64,000 nucleotides of DNA from Streptomyces sp. NBC_01551 (GCF_026339935.1 NZ_JAPEPX010000001.1:2695001-2759000), one strand, 5' to 3'; shown: positions 1 through 9,414, counted from the first letter of the stretch. Made by a program: numbers and translations. The notes: generated by a model not told the origin, from the letters alone.

Positions 1-6
1 CCTACC

Positions 7-21
7 CTGACGCCCCGTCAG
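7..21. promoter_or_regulatory. CTGACG-N3-CGTCAG operator, site 1
   Basis: Perfect 15-bp palindrome CTGACGCCCCGTCAG, 31 bases upstream of the SDR start at 53. The same sequence recurs ten more times in the window, nearly always beside acyl-CoA or redox catabolic genes. Its form and position suit a TetR-family operator; the binding protein is inferred, not shown. Confidence 0.75.
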
Positions 22-52
22 ATATGGCCCAGCCGCCCCCGGAGGACCCGTC

Positions 53-841
53 ATGCCGTTGTTGCGAGGGAAGACCGTCATCGTCTCCGGCGTCGGGGCC
101 GGGCTCGGGCACCAGGTGGCCGCCGCCGTCGTGCGCGACGGGGGGAACGCCGTGCTCGGGGCGCGGACCGAGGCGAATCTGGCCAAGGCCGCCGCCGAGA
201 TCGACCCGGACGGCGCCCACACCGCGTACCGGCCCACCGACATCACCGACGAGGCGCAGTGCGAGGCCCTCGCCGCCTTGGCGCAGGAGCGCTTCGGCGG
301 GGTCGACGCCGTCGTGCACGTCGCCGCCTGGGACTCCTACTTCGGCGGGATCGAGGACGCCGATTTCGGGACCTGGCAGCAGATCGTCGACGTCAACCTG
401 CTCGGCACGCTGAGGATGACCCGCGCGTGTCTGCCCGCGCTCAAGGAGGCCGGCGGCGGCTCCGTCGTCATCATCGGCACCCAGTCCGCCGTGGCGGCCC
501 CCAACGAGGTGCAGCAGGCCGCCTACGCCGCCTCCAAGGGGGCTCTGACCTCAGCCATGTACTCCATGGCCCGCGAGCTCGGCCCCCACCGGATCCGGGT
601 CAACACCGTGCTCCCCGGCTGGATGTGGGGACCTCCGGTGCAGGCGTTCGTCACCTTCACCGCCCACACCGAGGGCGTTCCCGAGGCCGAGGTGCACGCC
701 CGCCTCACCGAGCGGATGGCGCTTCCGGACCTCGCCACCGACGGGGACGTGGCCGACGCCGCCGTCTTCCTCGCCTCCGACCGGGCCAGGGCGATAACCG
801 GCCAGTCGCTGCTGGTCAACGCCGGTGAGGTGATGCGGTGA
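53..841 (+). CDS. SDR-family oxidoreductase
   Basis: A 262-residue classical short-chain dehydrogenase/reductase, the usual length for the family. The N-terminal Rossmann motif reads GVGAGLGHQ (about residues 14-22). The catalytic YAASK motif follows an upstream serine in the segment GTQSAV. The family moves hydride between NAD(P)H and alcohol/carbonyl substrates in the cytoplasm; the substrate cannot be read from sequence. The ATG at 53 is chosen because GGAGGA lies about six bases upstream. A perfect copy of the CTGACG palindrome stands just before the gene, so it is probably co-regulated with the acyl-CoA and LLM genes further along. fbiC follows 40 bases later but appears to have its own promoter. 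Confidence 0.85.
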   Translation: MPLLRGKTVIVSGVGAGLGHQVAAAVVRDGGNAVLGARTEANLAKAAAEIDPDGAHTAYRPTDITDEAQCEALAALAQERFGGVDAVVHVAAWDSYFGGIEDADFGTWQQIVDVNLLGTLRMTRACLPALKEAGGGSVVIIGTQSAVAAPNEVQQAAYAASKGALTSAMYSMARELGPHRIRVNTVLPGWMWGPPVQAFVTFTAHTEGVPEAEVHARLTERMALPDLATDGDVADAAVFLASDRARAITGQSLLVNAGEVMR

Positions 842-869
842 CGCCCTCCACCACCGTACGGACGGATCG

Positions 870-875
870 TATGCT
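870..875 (+). promoter_or_regulatory. Putative leaderless -10 of fbiC
   Basis: TATGCT ends six bases before the fbiC ATG and no ribosome binding site is visible between them. This is the classic actinobacterial leaderless arrangement, where transcription starts at or next to the A of ATG. No convincing -35 hexamer was found. Confidence 0.45.
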
Positions 876-881
876 CGGGCC

Positions 882-3458
882 ATGACCACTCCGAGTGACG
901 CTCCGACCGACAACGCGATGCGCCGCGCGCTCCGGCGGGCCCGCGACGGCGTCGCGCTCGACGCGACCGAGGCGGCCGTACTCCTCCAGGCGCGCGGCGA
1001 GGCCCTCACCGACCTCGCCGCCTCAGCCGCCCGGGTCCGCGACGCCGGCCTCGCCGCCGCCGGGCGGCCGGGCGTCATCACGTACTCGCGCAAGGTCTTC
1101 ATCCCGCTGACGCGCCTGTGTCGTGACAAGTGCCACTACTGCACCTTCGTCACCGTCCCCGGCAAGCTCCGCAAGGCCGGCCACGGCATGTACCTCTCCC
1201 CCGACGAGGTCCTCGACATCGCCCGCCAGGGCGCGGCCATGGGCTGCAAGGAGGCCCTGTTCACCCTCGGCGACCGCCCCGAGGACCGCTGGCCGGAGGC
1301 CCGCGAGTGGCTCGACGCGCACGGCTACGACGACACCCTCGCCTACGTACGGGCCATGGCGATCCGCGTCCTGGAGGAGACGGGGCTGCTCCCCCACCTC
1401 AACCCCGGGGTCCTGTCCTGGTCCGAGCTCCAGCGCCTCAAGCCCGTCGCGCCGTCCATGGGCATGATGCTGGAGACCACCGCCACCCGCCTGTGGTCCG
1501 AGCCCGGCGGCCCCCACCACGGCTCCCCCGACAAGGACCCCGCCGTCCGGCTGCGCGTCCTGGAGGACGCGGGCCGCTCCAACGTGCCGTTCACCACCGG
1601 GGTCCTGATCGGCATCGGCGAGTCCTACGAGGAGCGCGCCGACGCGTTCTTCGAGCTCCGCCGGATCCAGCGCAGCTACCACGGCATCCAGGAAGTCATC
1701 GTCCAGAACTTCCGGGCCAAGCCCGACACCGCCATGCGCGGCATGCCCGACGCCGAGCTGGAGGAGCTCGCCGCCGCCATCGCGGTGGCCCGCCACATCC
1801 TCGGCCCGTCGGCCCGCATCCAGGCCCCGCCGAACCTGGTCGACGCCGAGTACGCCCTGCTGATCGGCGCCGGCATCGACGACTGGGGCGGCGTCTCGCC
1901 GCTCACCCCCGACCACGTCAACCCCGAGCGGCCCTGGCCGCACATCGAGGAGCTGGCGGAGCGCACCGCCGCCGCGGGCTTCGCGCTGCGCGAGCGGCTC
2001 ACCGTCTACCCGGAGTTCCTCCAGCGCGGCGAGCCCTGGCTGGACCCCCGCCTGCTGCCGCACGTACGGGCGCTGGCCGACGGGGAGACCGGGCTGGCGG
2101 ACGAGTCGGCGGCCGTGGAGGGCCGGCCGTGGCAGGAGCCCGACGAGGGCTTCACCGCGTACGGGCGCACCGACCTGCACACCTCGATCGACACCGAGGG
2201 CCGCACCGGCGACCGCCGCGAGGACTTCGACCACGTCTACGGCGACTGGGAGGCGCTGCGCGAGGCCGCGGCCCCCGGGATGGTGCCCCAGCGCATCGAC
2301 ACCGACGTACGGGCGGCCCTCGCGCAGGCGGCCGACGATCCGACGAACCTCACCGACGACCAGGCCCTCGCCCTGCTGCACGCGGACGGCCCGGCGCTGG
2401 ACGCGCTGTGCCGGATCGCGGACGACCTGCGCAAGTCGGTGGTGGGCGACGAGGTCACGTACATCGTCACCCGGAACATCAACTTCACCAACGTCTGCTA
2501 CACCGGCTGCCGGTTCTGCGCGTTCGCGCAGCGCCGTACGGACGCCGACGCGTACACCCTCTCCCTGGACCAGGTCGCGGACCGCGCGGCCCAGGCCTGG
2601 GACGTGGGCGCGGTCGAGGTCTGCATGCAGGGCGGCATCCACCCGGACCTGCCGGGCACGGCGTACTTCGACATCGCGCGGGCGGTGAAGGAGCGGGTCC
2701 CGGGCATGCACGTGCACGCGTTCTCGCCGATGGAGGTCGTCAACGGCGCGACGCGCACGGGCATGTCGGTACGGGACTGGCTGACGGCGGCCAAGGAGGC
2801 CGGGCTGGACTCCATCCCGGGCACGGCGGCGGAGATCCTGGACGACGAGGTCCGCTGGGTGCTCACCAAGGGCAAGCTGCCCACGGCGGACTGGATCGAC
2901 GTCATCACCACGGCGCACGAGCTGGGCATCCGCTCCTCCTCCACCATGATGTACGGGCACGTGGACCAGCCCCGCCACTGGCTCGGCCACTTGCGCACCC
3001 TGGCCCGGATCCAGCAGCGGACCGGTGGCTTCACGGAGTTCGTGACGCTCCCGTTCATCCACACCAACGCCCCCGTGTACCTCGCGGGCATCGCCCGCCC
3101 GGGCCCGACGGTCCGCGACAACCGGGCGGTGACGGCGATGGCCCGGATCCTGCTGCACCCGCACATCACCAACATCCAGACGAGCTGGGTGAAGCTGGGC
3201 GCGGAGGGCGCGGCCGAAATGCTGCGGTCGGGCGCGAACGACCTCGGCGGGACGCTGATGGAGGAGACCATCTCGCGGATGGCCGGATCGAGTTACGGCT
3301 CGTACAAGTCGGTACGGGACCTGATCGCGGTCGCGGAGGCGGCCGGCCGTCCCGCGAAGGCCCGTACGACGCTGTACGGGGAAGTGCCGCGGGAACGTCA
3401 GCGGGCGGCCGCGGCCTCGGACGGGCACCTGCCGGAGCTGCTGCCCGTCCTGGACTGA
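882..3458 (+). CDS. fbiC: 7,8-didemethyl-8-hydroxy-5-deazariboflavin (FO) synthase, fused CofG-CofH
   Basis: The 858-residue protein carries two radical-SAM halves. In plants and archaea CofG and CofH are separate; in actinobacteria they are fused as FbiC. The first CxxxCxxC iron-sulfur motif is Cys80/84/87 (in CRDKCHYC) and the second is Cys539/543/546 (in CYTGCRFC). CofH joins the ribityl-diaminouracil intermediate to tyrosine and CofG closes the ring, giving FO, the chromophore of coenzyme F420. Several putative F420-type enzymes lie in the window (7056, 11909, 18773, 20814, 51637), so this gene supplies their cofactor. The start is ATG with a leaderless-type -10. A strong hairpin follows the stop. 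Confidence 0.95.
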   Translation: MTTPSDAPTDNAMRRALRRARDGVALDATEAAVLLQARGEALTDLAASAARVRDAGLAAAGRPGVITYSRKVFIPLTRLCRDKCHYCTFVTVPGKLRKAGHGMYLSPDEVLDIARQGAAMGCKEALFTLGDRPEDRWPEAREWLDAHGYDDTLAYVRAMAIRVLEETGLLPHLNPGVLSWSELQRLKPVAPSMGMMLETTATRLWSEPGGPHHGSPDKDPAVRLRVLEDAGRSNVPFTTGVLIGIGESYEERADAFFELRRIQRSYHGIQEVIVQNFRAKPDTAMRGMPDAELEELAAAIAVARHILGPSARIQAPPNLVDAEYALLIGAGIDDWGGVSPLTPDHVNPERPWPHIEELAERTAAAGFALRERLTVYPEFLQRGEPWLDPRLLPHVRALADGETGLADESAAVEGRPWQEPDEGFTAYGRTDLHTSIDTEGRTGDRREDFDHVYGDWEALREAAAPGMVPQRIDTDVRAALAQAADDPTNLTDDQALALLHADGPALDALCRIADDLRKSVVGDEVTYIVTRNINFTNVCYTGCRFCAFAQRRTDADAYTLSLDQVADRAAQAWDVGAVEVCMQGGIHPDLPGTAYFDIARAVKERVPGMHVHAFSPMEVVNGATRTGMSVRDWLTAAKEAGLDSIPGTAAEILDDEVRWVLTKGKLPTADWIDVITTAHELGIRSSSTMMYGHVDQPRHWLGHLRTLARIQQRTGGFTEFVTLPFIHTNAPVYLAGIARPGPTVRDNRAVTAMARILLHPHITNIQTSWVKLGAEGAAEMLRSGANDLGGTLMEETISRMAGSSYGSYKSVRDLIAVAEAAGRPAKARTTLYGEVPRERQRAAAASDGHLPELLPVLD

Positions 3459-3492
3459 CGCCCGTCCTGGACCGACGCCGGGGTGACGCGTA

Positions 3493-3534
3493 CGGGAAGA
3501 GCCCGGCCGGGACAGCCGGCCGGGCTCTTGTCCC
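3493..3534. terminator. Bidirectional hairpin terminator
   Basis: The 14-bp arms at 3497-3510 (AAGAGCCCGGCCGG) and 3516-3529 are exact reverse complements around a five-base loop. The hairpin sits between the convergent ends of fbiC and the phosphatase gene and can serve both. Confidence 0.8.
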
Positions 3535-3547
3535 GTGTCGAGCGGTG

Positions 3548-4633
3548 TCAGCCGACGAGCAGGTCCCGCTTCAGTTCCTTGAGCTCGCGGGCGTCGACCC
3601 CGAGCCCGTTCTTCAGGTAGCGGTCGAAGGTGCCGTACTCCGCCTTGACCTCGTCGTAGCCGGAGTTCAGGTACTCGGGGCGGACGTCGAGGAGCGGCTT
3701 GTACACGGCGGCCTGGGCGGCCGGGAGGTGCGAGAGGATCGCGTCGTTGGCGGCCTTGCGGTAGTCGTTGCTGGCCAGGTAGTCGGCCATCACCGTCTCC
3801 TGCGGGACGCCGAGGGCGGTCAGCAGGGTGGCGTTCGCCCAGCCCGTGCGGTCCTTGCCGGCGGTGCAGTGGAAGAGGGCGGAGCGGCCGCGGTCGTTCT
3901 GGACGCCCTCGAAGACCTGCGTGTAGGCCTTCTTGCCGCCGTCGCCGCTGACCATGGCCTTCTCGGCGTCGATCATGCTCTTGACGGCCTCGTCCGGGGA
4001 CTTCGGCATGGTCTGGAAGGACGGGGAGCCCGCGAACACGTCGGCGACGACGTACGCGGCGCCGGCCGGGACCTTGTCGGCGTCCTTGGTGCGCTCGTCC
4101 TGCATGCGCAGGTCGAAGACGGTCTTGACGCGCAGCCGCTGGAGCTTGGCGAGGTCGTTCGCGGTGAGCTTGTGCAGGGCGTCCGAGCGGTAGATCTCGC
4201 CCATCTTGACCCACTGGCCGTTGGTGGTGCGGTAGCCGCCCGCGTCACGGAAGTTGGCGGTGCCCTCCAGCGTGATCAGCCGGTCGGCCAGGCGCAGGCC
4301 CTCGCCGCGCTCCGGCTTGAAGTCGAACCACTGGCGGTCGGCGGCGGGCAGGCCCTTGACCACGGCCTGGCCCTGGGCGCCGCCCTTGGCGACGACCTTG
4401 CCGTTCGCCTTGATCTCGACGCGCTTGATGCCCTTGGCGGTCCACTTCAGCGTGTAGGAGCCGTCGGCTCCGGCGGTGACGGTGGCCTCGGTGAACGGGA
4501 TGGCGGGCTGGTTGTGCCGGTGGCCGTCGTTCCAGGGGAAGTCCCAGCCGGAGGCGGAGGCGGCGGGGGCCACGACCAGGGATGCGGTGAGCGCGGAGGC
4601 GACGACGGTCGCGGCGAGGAGTGCCTTCTTCAT
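3548..4633 (-). CDS. Secreted tyrosine-protein phosphatase
   Basis: A 361-residue protein with a clear Sec signal peptide (MKKALLAATVV, a hydrophobic core, then APAASAS near residue 27). After a small beta-rich N-terminal part comes a tyrosine/dual-specificity phosphatase domain. Its P-loop is HCTAGKDRTG, with Cys256 as nucleophile and Arg262 binding phosphate. An upstream segment, NFRDAGGYRT, is typical of the Y_phosphatase3 family (bacterial PtpB/LipA-like enzymes). The family hydrolyses phosphotyrosine and often phosphoinositides; the substrate here is unknown. It acts outside the membrane. It converges on fbiC with a shared terminator. No strong ribosome binding site precedes the ATG. Confidence 0.88.
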   Translation of the reverse strand: MKKALLAATVVASALTASLVVAPAASASGWDFPWNDGHRHNQPAIPFTEATVTAGADGSYTLKWTAKGIKRVEIKANGKVVAKGGAQGQAVVKGLPAADRQWFDFKPERGEGLRLADRLITLEGTANFRDAGGYRTTNGQWVKMGEIYRSDALHKLTANDLAKLQRLRVKTVFDLRMQDERTKDADKVPAGAAYVVADVFAGSPSFQTMPKSPDEAVKSMIDAEKAMVSGDGGKKAYTQVFEGVQNDRGRSALFHCTAGKDRTGWANATLLTALGVPQETVMADYLASNDYRKAANDAILSHLPAAQAAVYKPLLDVRPEYLNSGYDEVKAEYGTFDRYLKNGLGVDARELKELKRDLLVG

Positions 4634-4859
4634 GCCCTTGAGGCTGGGCGCCCGCGGGAAACCTCACATGAACGGGGAGTGGCCGAAAACAGCCGGCCCG
4701 ACGGACAGTGGCAAAACGTGCCACATGATCAATTCATGCCGTGAACACTTCGCTTTCCGGCCGTTCTCCGGTCACTTACGGGCTGTCCGACTCTCCGCTT
4801 CCGGTTTCGACCGGACATGTCCACTACAGTGCGCGCCAGAGCCAGCGGGGGGAATCGGC

Positions 4860-6044
4860 ATGGACACGACGGCTACGACGGCCGCCACGGAAACGGGCAC
4901 ATCGGCGACGGCGACGGGAGTGACCGCGACCGCCCTGTGGGGCCGCGCCGAGCAGCAGGACTTCCGCAGCCGTGTCCGCGGCGCCCTCCTCGGCTCCGCC
5001 ATCGGCGACGCCCTCGGCGCCCCCGTCGCCGGCCTCACCCTCACCGGCATCCGCGAGACCCACGGCCCCCGGGGCCTGACCGAACTCGCCCCCGCCTACG
5101 GCCGCCGGGGCGCCGTCACCGCCTCCACCCAGCTCACCCTCTTCACCGTCGACGGCCTGATCCGCGCCCACGTACGCCGCGACACCGGCGCCTGGCACCC
5201 GCCGACCGACATCCACCGCGCCCACCGCCGCTGGCTGGCGACCCAGCACGACTGGGGCCCCGACGAGCGGCGCAAGGACAACGGCTGGCTGGCCCGGGAG
5301 GAGTGGCTCTACGCCCGCCGGGCCCCCGACCGGGCCTGCATGACCGGCTTCGCCGACGACGTCCTCGGCACCCCCGACCGGCCGAAGAACCCGACCGCGC
5401 GCACCGCGGCCGCCGCCGCCCGCTCGGCGCCGTTCGGGCTGCTGGTGGGCTGGGAGCCCGCGCTGGTGTTCCAGCTCGCCGTGGAATGCGCCGCGCAGAG
5501 CCACGGGCATCCTTGCGCGTACCTCTCCGCCGGGGCCTTCGCCGTGATCGTCCACGGCCTGACCCGGGGCGAGCCGCTGCACGCCGCCGTCCAGCGCGCC
5601 CTCGCCCTGCTCGCCACCCGCCCCGCGCACGAGCCCGTCACGGACGCCCTGCAGCGCGCGCTCGCCGCCGTCACCGGCGCCGCGCCCGGACCCGAGGTCG
5701 TCGCGTCCCTCTCCCCGGGCGACGGCCGCGACGGCCATGCCGCCGAGGACGCCCTCGCCGTCGCCGTTTACAGCGCCCTCGTCGCCGAGGACATCCCGCA
5801 CGGCCTGCGCCTCGCCGTCAACCACGCCGGCGACTCCGCCGCCACCGGCGCGCTCTGCGGGGCGCTGCTCGGCGCCCTGCACGGCGAGACCGCCCTGCCG
5901 CCCGGCTGGCTCACCGACCTCCAGGGCCGCGCCACCCTCCTGGAGGCGGCCGACGACTTCGCCCTGGAGATGACCCAGGGCCCGGCCCTCCACGGCCCGA
6001 CCACCCCGGCCCCCTCCTGGCTCACCCGCTACCCCCGCGACTGA
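4860..6044 (+). CDS. ADP-ribosylglycohydrolase family protein
   Basis: A 394-residue protein of the DraG/ARH fold. The first metal-binding block is GSAIGDALGAP (Asp50). The C-terminal block is NHAGDSAATGALCG (Asn321, Asp325). Family members remove ADP-ribose from proteins or small molecules using two Mg or Mn ions. In the usual C-terminal motif, GD-S-D-T/S, an aspartate sits where this protein has Ala327. One metal ligand may therefore be missing and activity is uncertain. The ATG at 4860 is chosen because GGGGGGAA lies six bases upstream; reading further upstream gives no family similarity. The preceding 226 bases form a divergent promoter region with the palindrome GGACATGTCC at 4813-4822. 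Confidence 0.8.
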   Translation: MDTTATTAATETGTSATATGVTATALWGRAEQQDFRSRVRGALLGSAIGDALGAPVAGLTLTGIRETHGPRGLTELAPAYGRRGAVTASTQLTLFTVDGLIRAHVRRDTGAWHPPTDIHRAHRRWLATQHDWGPDERRKDNGWLAREEWLYARRAPDRACMTGFADDVLGTPDRPKNPTARTAAAAARSAPFGLLVGWEPALVFQLAVECAAQSHGHPCAYLSAGAFAVIVHGLTRGEPLHAAVQRALALLATRPAHEPVTDALQRALAAVTGAAPGPEVVASLSPGDGRDGHAAEDALAVAVYSALVAEDIPHGLRLAVNHAGDSAATGALCGALLGALHGETALPPGWLTDLQGRATLLEAADDFALEMTQGPALHGPTTPAPSWLTRYPRD

Positions 6045-6081
6045 CCGCACGCCTACGGCCGCCCACTCGGGGCCGACGGAT

Positions 6082-6183
6082 CACGCGGGCCACCCGGGCA
6101 CGGGCGGCAGGTCACGCGCGCCACACGGCCCGGCTCACGGAACACGCGGGCCACCCGGGCACGGGGCGGCAGGTCACGCGCGC
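6082..6183. repeat. Two-copy direct repeat, 61-bp period
   Basis: About 41 bases starting CACGCGGGCCACCCGGGCAC occur at 6082-6122 and again at 6143-6183, nearly identical. The repeat lies between convergent genes. It could act as a termination or RNA-processing structure, but nothing proves that. Confidence 0.6.
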
Positions 6184-6231
6184 CCACCCGGGCACGGCCC
6201 GCGCCCGGCTGCCCCTCGGTCGTCCGGGCGG

Positions 6232-6969
6232 CTAGCCCCGCGGCACCACCCACAGCGCCTCGCCCACCGCGCAGAGTTCCCCGGCCGCGGTGGCGAGCGC
6301 CGTGCCCACCGTGTACTTGCGGCCGCCGCTCTCCCGCATCCAGGCGTACGAGACCAGCCCCGCCCCCGCGAGGACCGGCACCGGCCGCAGCAGCCGCGCC
6401 GTCAGCGCCGCCGTCACCGCCCCGGCCGGCCGCCCGTCGAGCAGCCGCCCGGCCGCGTTCCCCGGGCAGTCCAGCGCGCCCCACACCAGCTCGTCCGGCA
6501 GCGTCCCCGCCCCTGCGGCGAGTTCGGGTCCCGGCGTCCACGCGGCGGCGACCACGTCCCGCCCGGCCACCCGCCCGCAGTGCAGCCGCAGCCCCGTCCC
6601 CGGCGTCCGGTCCAGCCCGCAGCCGAAGCAGTCGACCTGCCCCTCCGGCGGCGCCGCCCGGTACGCCTCGGCCGCCGCCGACGCCTGCGCCCAGGACGGC
6701 ACCGGCGGCAGCTCCCCGGCCTCCCACGGCACCGGGAGCGCGGCCGCCAGCAGCAGCTCCCCGTCCATCAGCGCGCTGCCGCCGTCCGGGGCCTCGGCGA
6801 AGGACACCGCCGTCCCGACCGGCACGGGCCGCCGGAAGTCGACCCGTACCGCCTCCGCACCCACCCGGGCCGCCAGGACGCCCGCCACGTACCCGCCGAA
6901 CGCCACCCCCGGATACCCGTGCAGCCGCTCCGGCACCGTGATCGTCTTCGCGTCCGTTCCGTCACCCAT
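6232..6969 (-). CDS. Hotdog-fold (PaaI/thioesterase-like) protein
   Basis: A 245-residue protein that looks like two hotdog halves. A helix-strand motif, HGYPGVAFGGYVAGVLA, lies near the N terminus, and a second half begins near VDCFGCG. Hotdog proteins commonly hydrolyse or bind acyl-CoA or acyl-ACP thioesters in the cytoplasm. No catalytic residue can be assigned with confidence. The CxxC pair in the centre is seen in related actinobacterial proteins of unknown role. A longer reading starts at 7053, but that overlaps the ribosome binding site of the divergent LLM gene. The ATG at 6969 has GGAAGTGG upstream and gives the expected N terminus. Confidence 0.6.
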   Translation of the reverse strand: MGDGTDAKTITVPERLHGYPGVAFGGYVAGVLAARVGAEAVRVDFRRPVPVGTAVSFAEAPDGGSALMDGELLLAAALPVPWEAGELPPVPSWAQASAAAEAYRAAPPEGQVDCFGCGLDRTPGTGLRLHCGRVAGRDVVAAAWTPGPELAAGAGTLPDELVWGALDCPGNAAGRLLDGRPAGAVTAALTARLLRPVPVLAGAGLVSYAWMRESGGRKYTVGTALATAAGELCAVGEALWVVPRG

Positions 6970-7055
6970 GCCCGCCACTTCCTCACTCGCCCCCTGCCGC
7001 GTTCGCACGGAACGCCGTACGTTGGCCGCCCCACGTATCGGAGGTGCCATCACTC

Positions 7056-7916
7056 ATGCGGATCGCCGCGACCATCTTCCTCACCGACCGCACCGTCTCC
7101 CCCACCAGCCTCGCCCGGACGCTCGAAGAGCGCGGCTTCTCCGGCCTCTACCTCCCGGAGCACACCCACATCCCCGTCGCCCGCGACACCGCCGCGCCCA
7201 TGGGCGGCGAACTCCCGGAGATGTACGGACGCACCCTCGACCCGTTCGTCGCCCTCGGGCAGGCCGCCGCCGTGACCGAGCGGCTGCACCTGGGCACCGG
7301 CATCACCCTGGTGGCCCAGCACGACCCGATCGGCCTCGCGAAGCAGGCGGCCACCCTGGACCACCTCTCCGGCGGCCGCCTCACGCTCGGCATCGGCTAC
7401 GGATGGAACGTCGAGGAGGCCGCCGACCACGGCGTCGAGTGGCGCACCCGCCGCGAACTGGTCCGGGACAAGATGGCGCTGATGCGCGCGCTGTGGGCGC
7501 CGCAGCCGACCGCGTACGTCGGCCAGTTCTGCTCCGTCGAGGCCAGCGCGGCGTACCCCAAGCCGGTCCAGGCCCCCCGCGACCTCGGCGGCGGCCAGCC
7601 CCTGTACGGCCCCCGCACACTGCTCGGCGGCTCGGCCGGCCCGAAGCTGTTCGCAGCGATCGCCGACCACGGCGACGGCTGGATGCCGATCGGCGGACGC
7701 GGCCTGACCGAGTCCCTGCCGGTGCTGCGGGAGGTCTGGGAGACGGCGGGCCGGGACCCGAAGTCGCTCCGGATCGTCCCGTACGCGATCCAACCGAGCC
7801 CGGGCAAGCTGGCCCACTACGCCGACCTGGGCATCGACGAGGTCGTCGTCCAGCTCCCGTCGGCCACGGAGGCGGAACTCCTGCCAGTACTGGACGAGTT
7901 CGCGCAGTACCTCTGA
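7056..7916 (+). CDS. LLM-class F420-dependent oxidoreductase
   Basis: A 286-residue luciferase-like monooxygenase-family TIM barrel. Diagnostic segments are LYLPEHTHIP, the strand-turn GTGITLVAQHDP, LDHLSGGRLTLGIGYGWN, and DGWMPIGGRG near the C terminus. The length and motif spacing match the actinobacterial TIGR03619-type group, which usually takes reduced F420 rather than FMN. fbiC, which makes the F420 chromophore, is 3.6 kb away. The ATG at 7056 follows GGAGGTG by nine bases; a GTG at 7044 lies inside that ribosome binding site and is rejected. The gene is divergent from the hotdog gene. The substrate is unknown. Confidence 0.82.
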   Translation: MRIAATIFLTDRTVSPTSLARTLEERGFSGLYLPEHTHIPVARDTAAPMGGELPEMYGRTLDPFVALGQAAAVTERLHLGTGITLVAQHDPIGLAKQAATLDHLSGGRLTLGIGYGWNVEEAADHGVEWRTRRELVRDKMALMRALWAPQPTAYVGQFCSVEASAAYPKPVQAPRDLGGGQPLYGPRTLLGGSAGPKLFAAIADHGDGWMPIGGRGLTESLPVLREVWETAGRDPKSLRIVPYAIQPSPGKLAHYADLGIDEVVVQLPSATEAELLPVLDEFAQYL

Positions 7917-7968
7917 CGCCCCTGAGACCAGGGGGCCGTCGTCCGGGAGGGCTTCGGCCCGGAGGAGT

Positions 7969-8448
7969 TCACGAAGAGCGGCGCGATGCCGACGCCGCCC
8001 CTGAAGACGCCGGTCCTGCCGAAGCCCTGAGGCTGAGCTCGGCCCACACCGTCTTGCCGACGACGCGGTCGCAGACGCCCCAGCCGACGGCGACCGCGTC
8101 GACGAGCCGCAGCCCGTACCCGGACTCGGCCTGGTACGCGTGCGGGGCGACCTCCGGCCGCCGGTCCCGCCGCGCGTCGGAGACCTCGATGCGGAGCACC
8201 CCCTCCAGCAGCACCATCCGCAACTCGAAGCCCCGACCCGGAACCAGGCCGTGGACAACGGCGTTGGCGGCGAGCTCGGCGACGAGGAGCCCGGCGTCGT
8301 CGGAGACCCGGGTGCGCTCGGGAATCCCCCAGTCGTGCAGCTGGACGAGCGCCAGCTGCCGGGCGAGCCGGGCGCCCCGGCGGGTGGCGCTGAAACGCTG
8401 AGTGAACACGCGTACGAGGGTCCGGGCGGGGCCGGAAGGTGCGGTCAT
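7969..8448 (-). CDS. ATP-binding (HATPase_c, anti-sigma-like) protein
   Basis: A 159-residue single-domain GHKL ATPase of the RsbW/SpoIIAB type. The N-box is ELAANAVVHG and the ATP-lid/G2 region is GYGLRLVDAVAVGWG. Such proteins bind ATP and either phosphorylate an anti-sigma antagonist or bind a regulator directly. In Streptomyces, many paralogues of this kind sit beside XRE-type regulators and DUF397 proteins in WhiJ-like developmental modules, as here. The ATG at 8448 is chosen over an upstream TTG at 8457. The gene is divergent from the XRE regulator, with an inverted repeat between them. Confidence 0.82.
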   Translation of the reverse strand: MTAPSGPARTLVRVFTQRFSATRRGARLARQLALVQLHDWGIPERTRVSDDAGLLVAELAANAVVHGLVPGRGFELRMVLLEGVLRIEVSDARRDRRPEVAPHAYQAESGYGLRLVDAVAVGWGVCDRVVGKTVWAELSLRASAGPASSGAASASRRSS

Positions 8449-8503
8449 GGCGACCAACGTCCCGCCCGGCCTGGCGAGTTACCAGCGCTTCAACTACTAC
8501 TTT

Positions 8504-8520
8504 TGAACTGTACGAGTTCA
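8504..8520. promoter_or_regulatory. Inverted repeat TGAACT-N5-AGTTCA, likely operator
   Basis: A perfect 6-5-6 inverted repeat in the 129-base gap between the divergent ATP-binding gene and the XRE regulator gene. The surrounding bases are AT-rich for this genome. A reasonable inference is that the XRE regulator binds here and controls both directions. Confidence 0.5.
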
Positions 8521-8577
8521 CTCCCTGGACAGTGGGGGTTACGGTCCGTGAACATTTCGTTCGGGGAGGTGACCGCC

Positions 8578-9414
8578 ATGGTGAGCGACGACGACAGCGG
8601 TGACTACGAGGGCAAATCCGATGCCAACCTGCGGAACTTCGGCGCAACGGTCAAGGCGTTCCGCAAGCGGGCTGGGTTAACACAGGAGCAACTAGCGCCG
8701 CTGGTCGGCTACTCGGTGCAGTACGTGGGATCGGTCGAGCAGGGCCGACGACATCCCTCCAGGAGGTTCGTCGACCGGGCAGAGGTGGCGCTCGACGCTT
8801 TCGGCGTGATCGAGATCGCAGCCAGGGAGCTGAGCCGACGCCGGGGCATCGCGTCCTGGTTCCACAGGTGGGCGGAGCTGGAAGAGGAAGCCGTCACGCT
8901 CAACACGTACGAGTGCCGATCGATCCCAGGCCTCCTTCAAACGGAGCGCTACGCACGCACGTTGATCGAGGACGTCCCACCCGTTCCCTCGCAGGAAGAG
9001 GTGGAGGCCCGTGTTTCAGCCCGCATGGAGCGCCAGGAAATACTCCGCCGCACGCCTCTCACGACCTTCAGCTTCATCATCGAGCTATCCGTGATCGAAC
9101 GGCAGACAGGCGGGCCGGAGGTAACCAAGGAGCTGATCGACCACCTGCTGGAGTGCGCGGCGCTGCCCAATGTCGACATCCAGATCATGCCGACGATCCA
9201 GCCTCACCACTCGGGCACAGGCGGCCCCTTCTGCACGCTCGAAACCAGTGAGCATCAGTGGGTGGGCTACAGCGAAGGTCCGAAGTCAGGACGGGTAATC
9301 TCCGACCCGAAAGAGGTCAGCGCACTCAACCAGCGGTATGCCAAACTTCGCATCCAGGCCCTCAACCCTGCGGACAGCGTGGGCCTGTTGATGCGAATGC
9401 GAGGAAGACTGTGA
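8578..9414 (+). CDS. XRE-family regulator with DUF5753 (WhiJ-like), contains a TTA codon
   Basis: A 278-residue regulator. An N-terminal helix-turn-helix of the XRE type (about residues 22-75, around LTQEQLAPLVGYS) precedes the conserved DUF5753 region, with the signature IPGLLQTERYAR and a C-terminal sensor-like part. WhiJ and its many Streptomyces paralogues have this architecture and regulate development or antibiotic onset. Leu34 is encoded by TTA at 8677-8679, the rare codon read by the bldA tRNA. It is the only in-frame TTA found in a by-eye check of the window, so translation is probably linked to development. The ATG at 8578 follows GGGGAGGTG. The last base pairs overlap the DUF397 gene (GTGA), so the two are coupled. 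Confidence 0.88.
   Translation: MVSDDDSGDYEGKSDANLRNFGATVKAFRKRAGLTQEQLAPLVGYSVQYVGSVEQGRRHPSRRFVDRAEVALDAFGVIEIAARELSRRRGIASWFHRWAELEEEAVTLNTYECRSIPGLLQTERYARTLIEDVPPVPSQEEVEARVSARMERQEILRRTPLTTFSFIIELSVIERQTGGPEVTKELIDHLLECAALPNVDIQIMPTIQPHHSGTGGPFCTLETSEHQWVGYSEGPKSGRVISDPKEVSALNQRYAKLRIQALNPADSVGLLMRMRGRL

Noticed and set aside
1023..4744. Very long open frames overlapping fbiC on both strands (about 1060 and 1200 codons)
   Set aside because: They have no family motifs, are Arg/Gly/Pro-rich and mirror the codon bias of fbiC and the phosphatase; they are shadow frames caused by high GC.
6082..6183. CRISPR-like array in the repeats near 6.1 kb
   Set aside because: Only two copies, no regular spacers, and no cas genes anywhere in the window.
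6232..7053. Longer start for the hotdog gene at 7053
   Set aside because: It would overlap the ribosome binding site of the divergent LLM gene and lacks its own; ATG 6969 has GGAAGTGG upstream.
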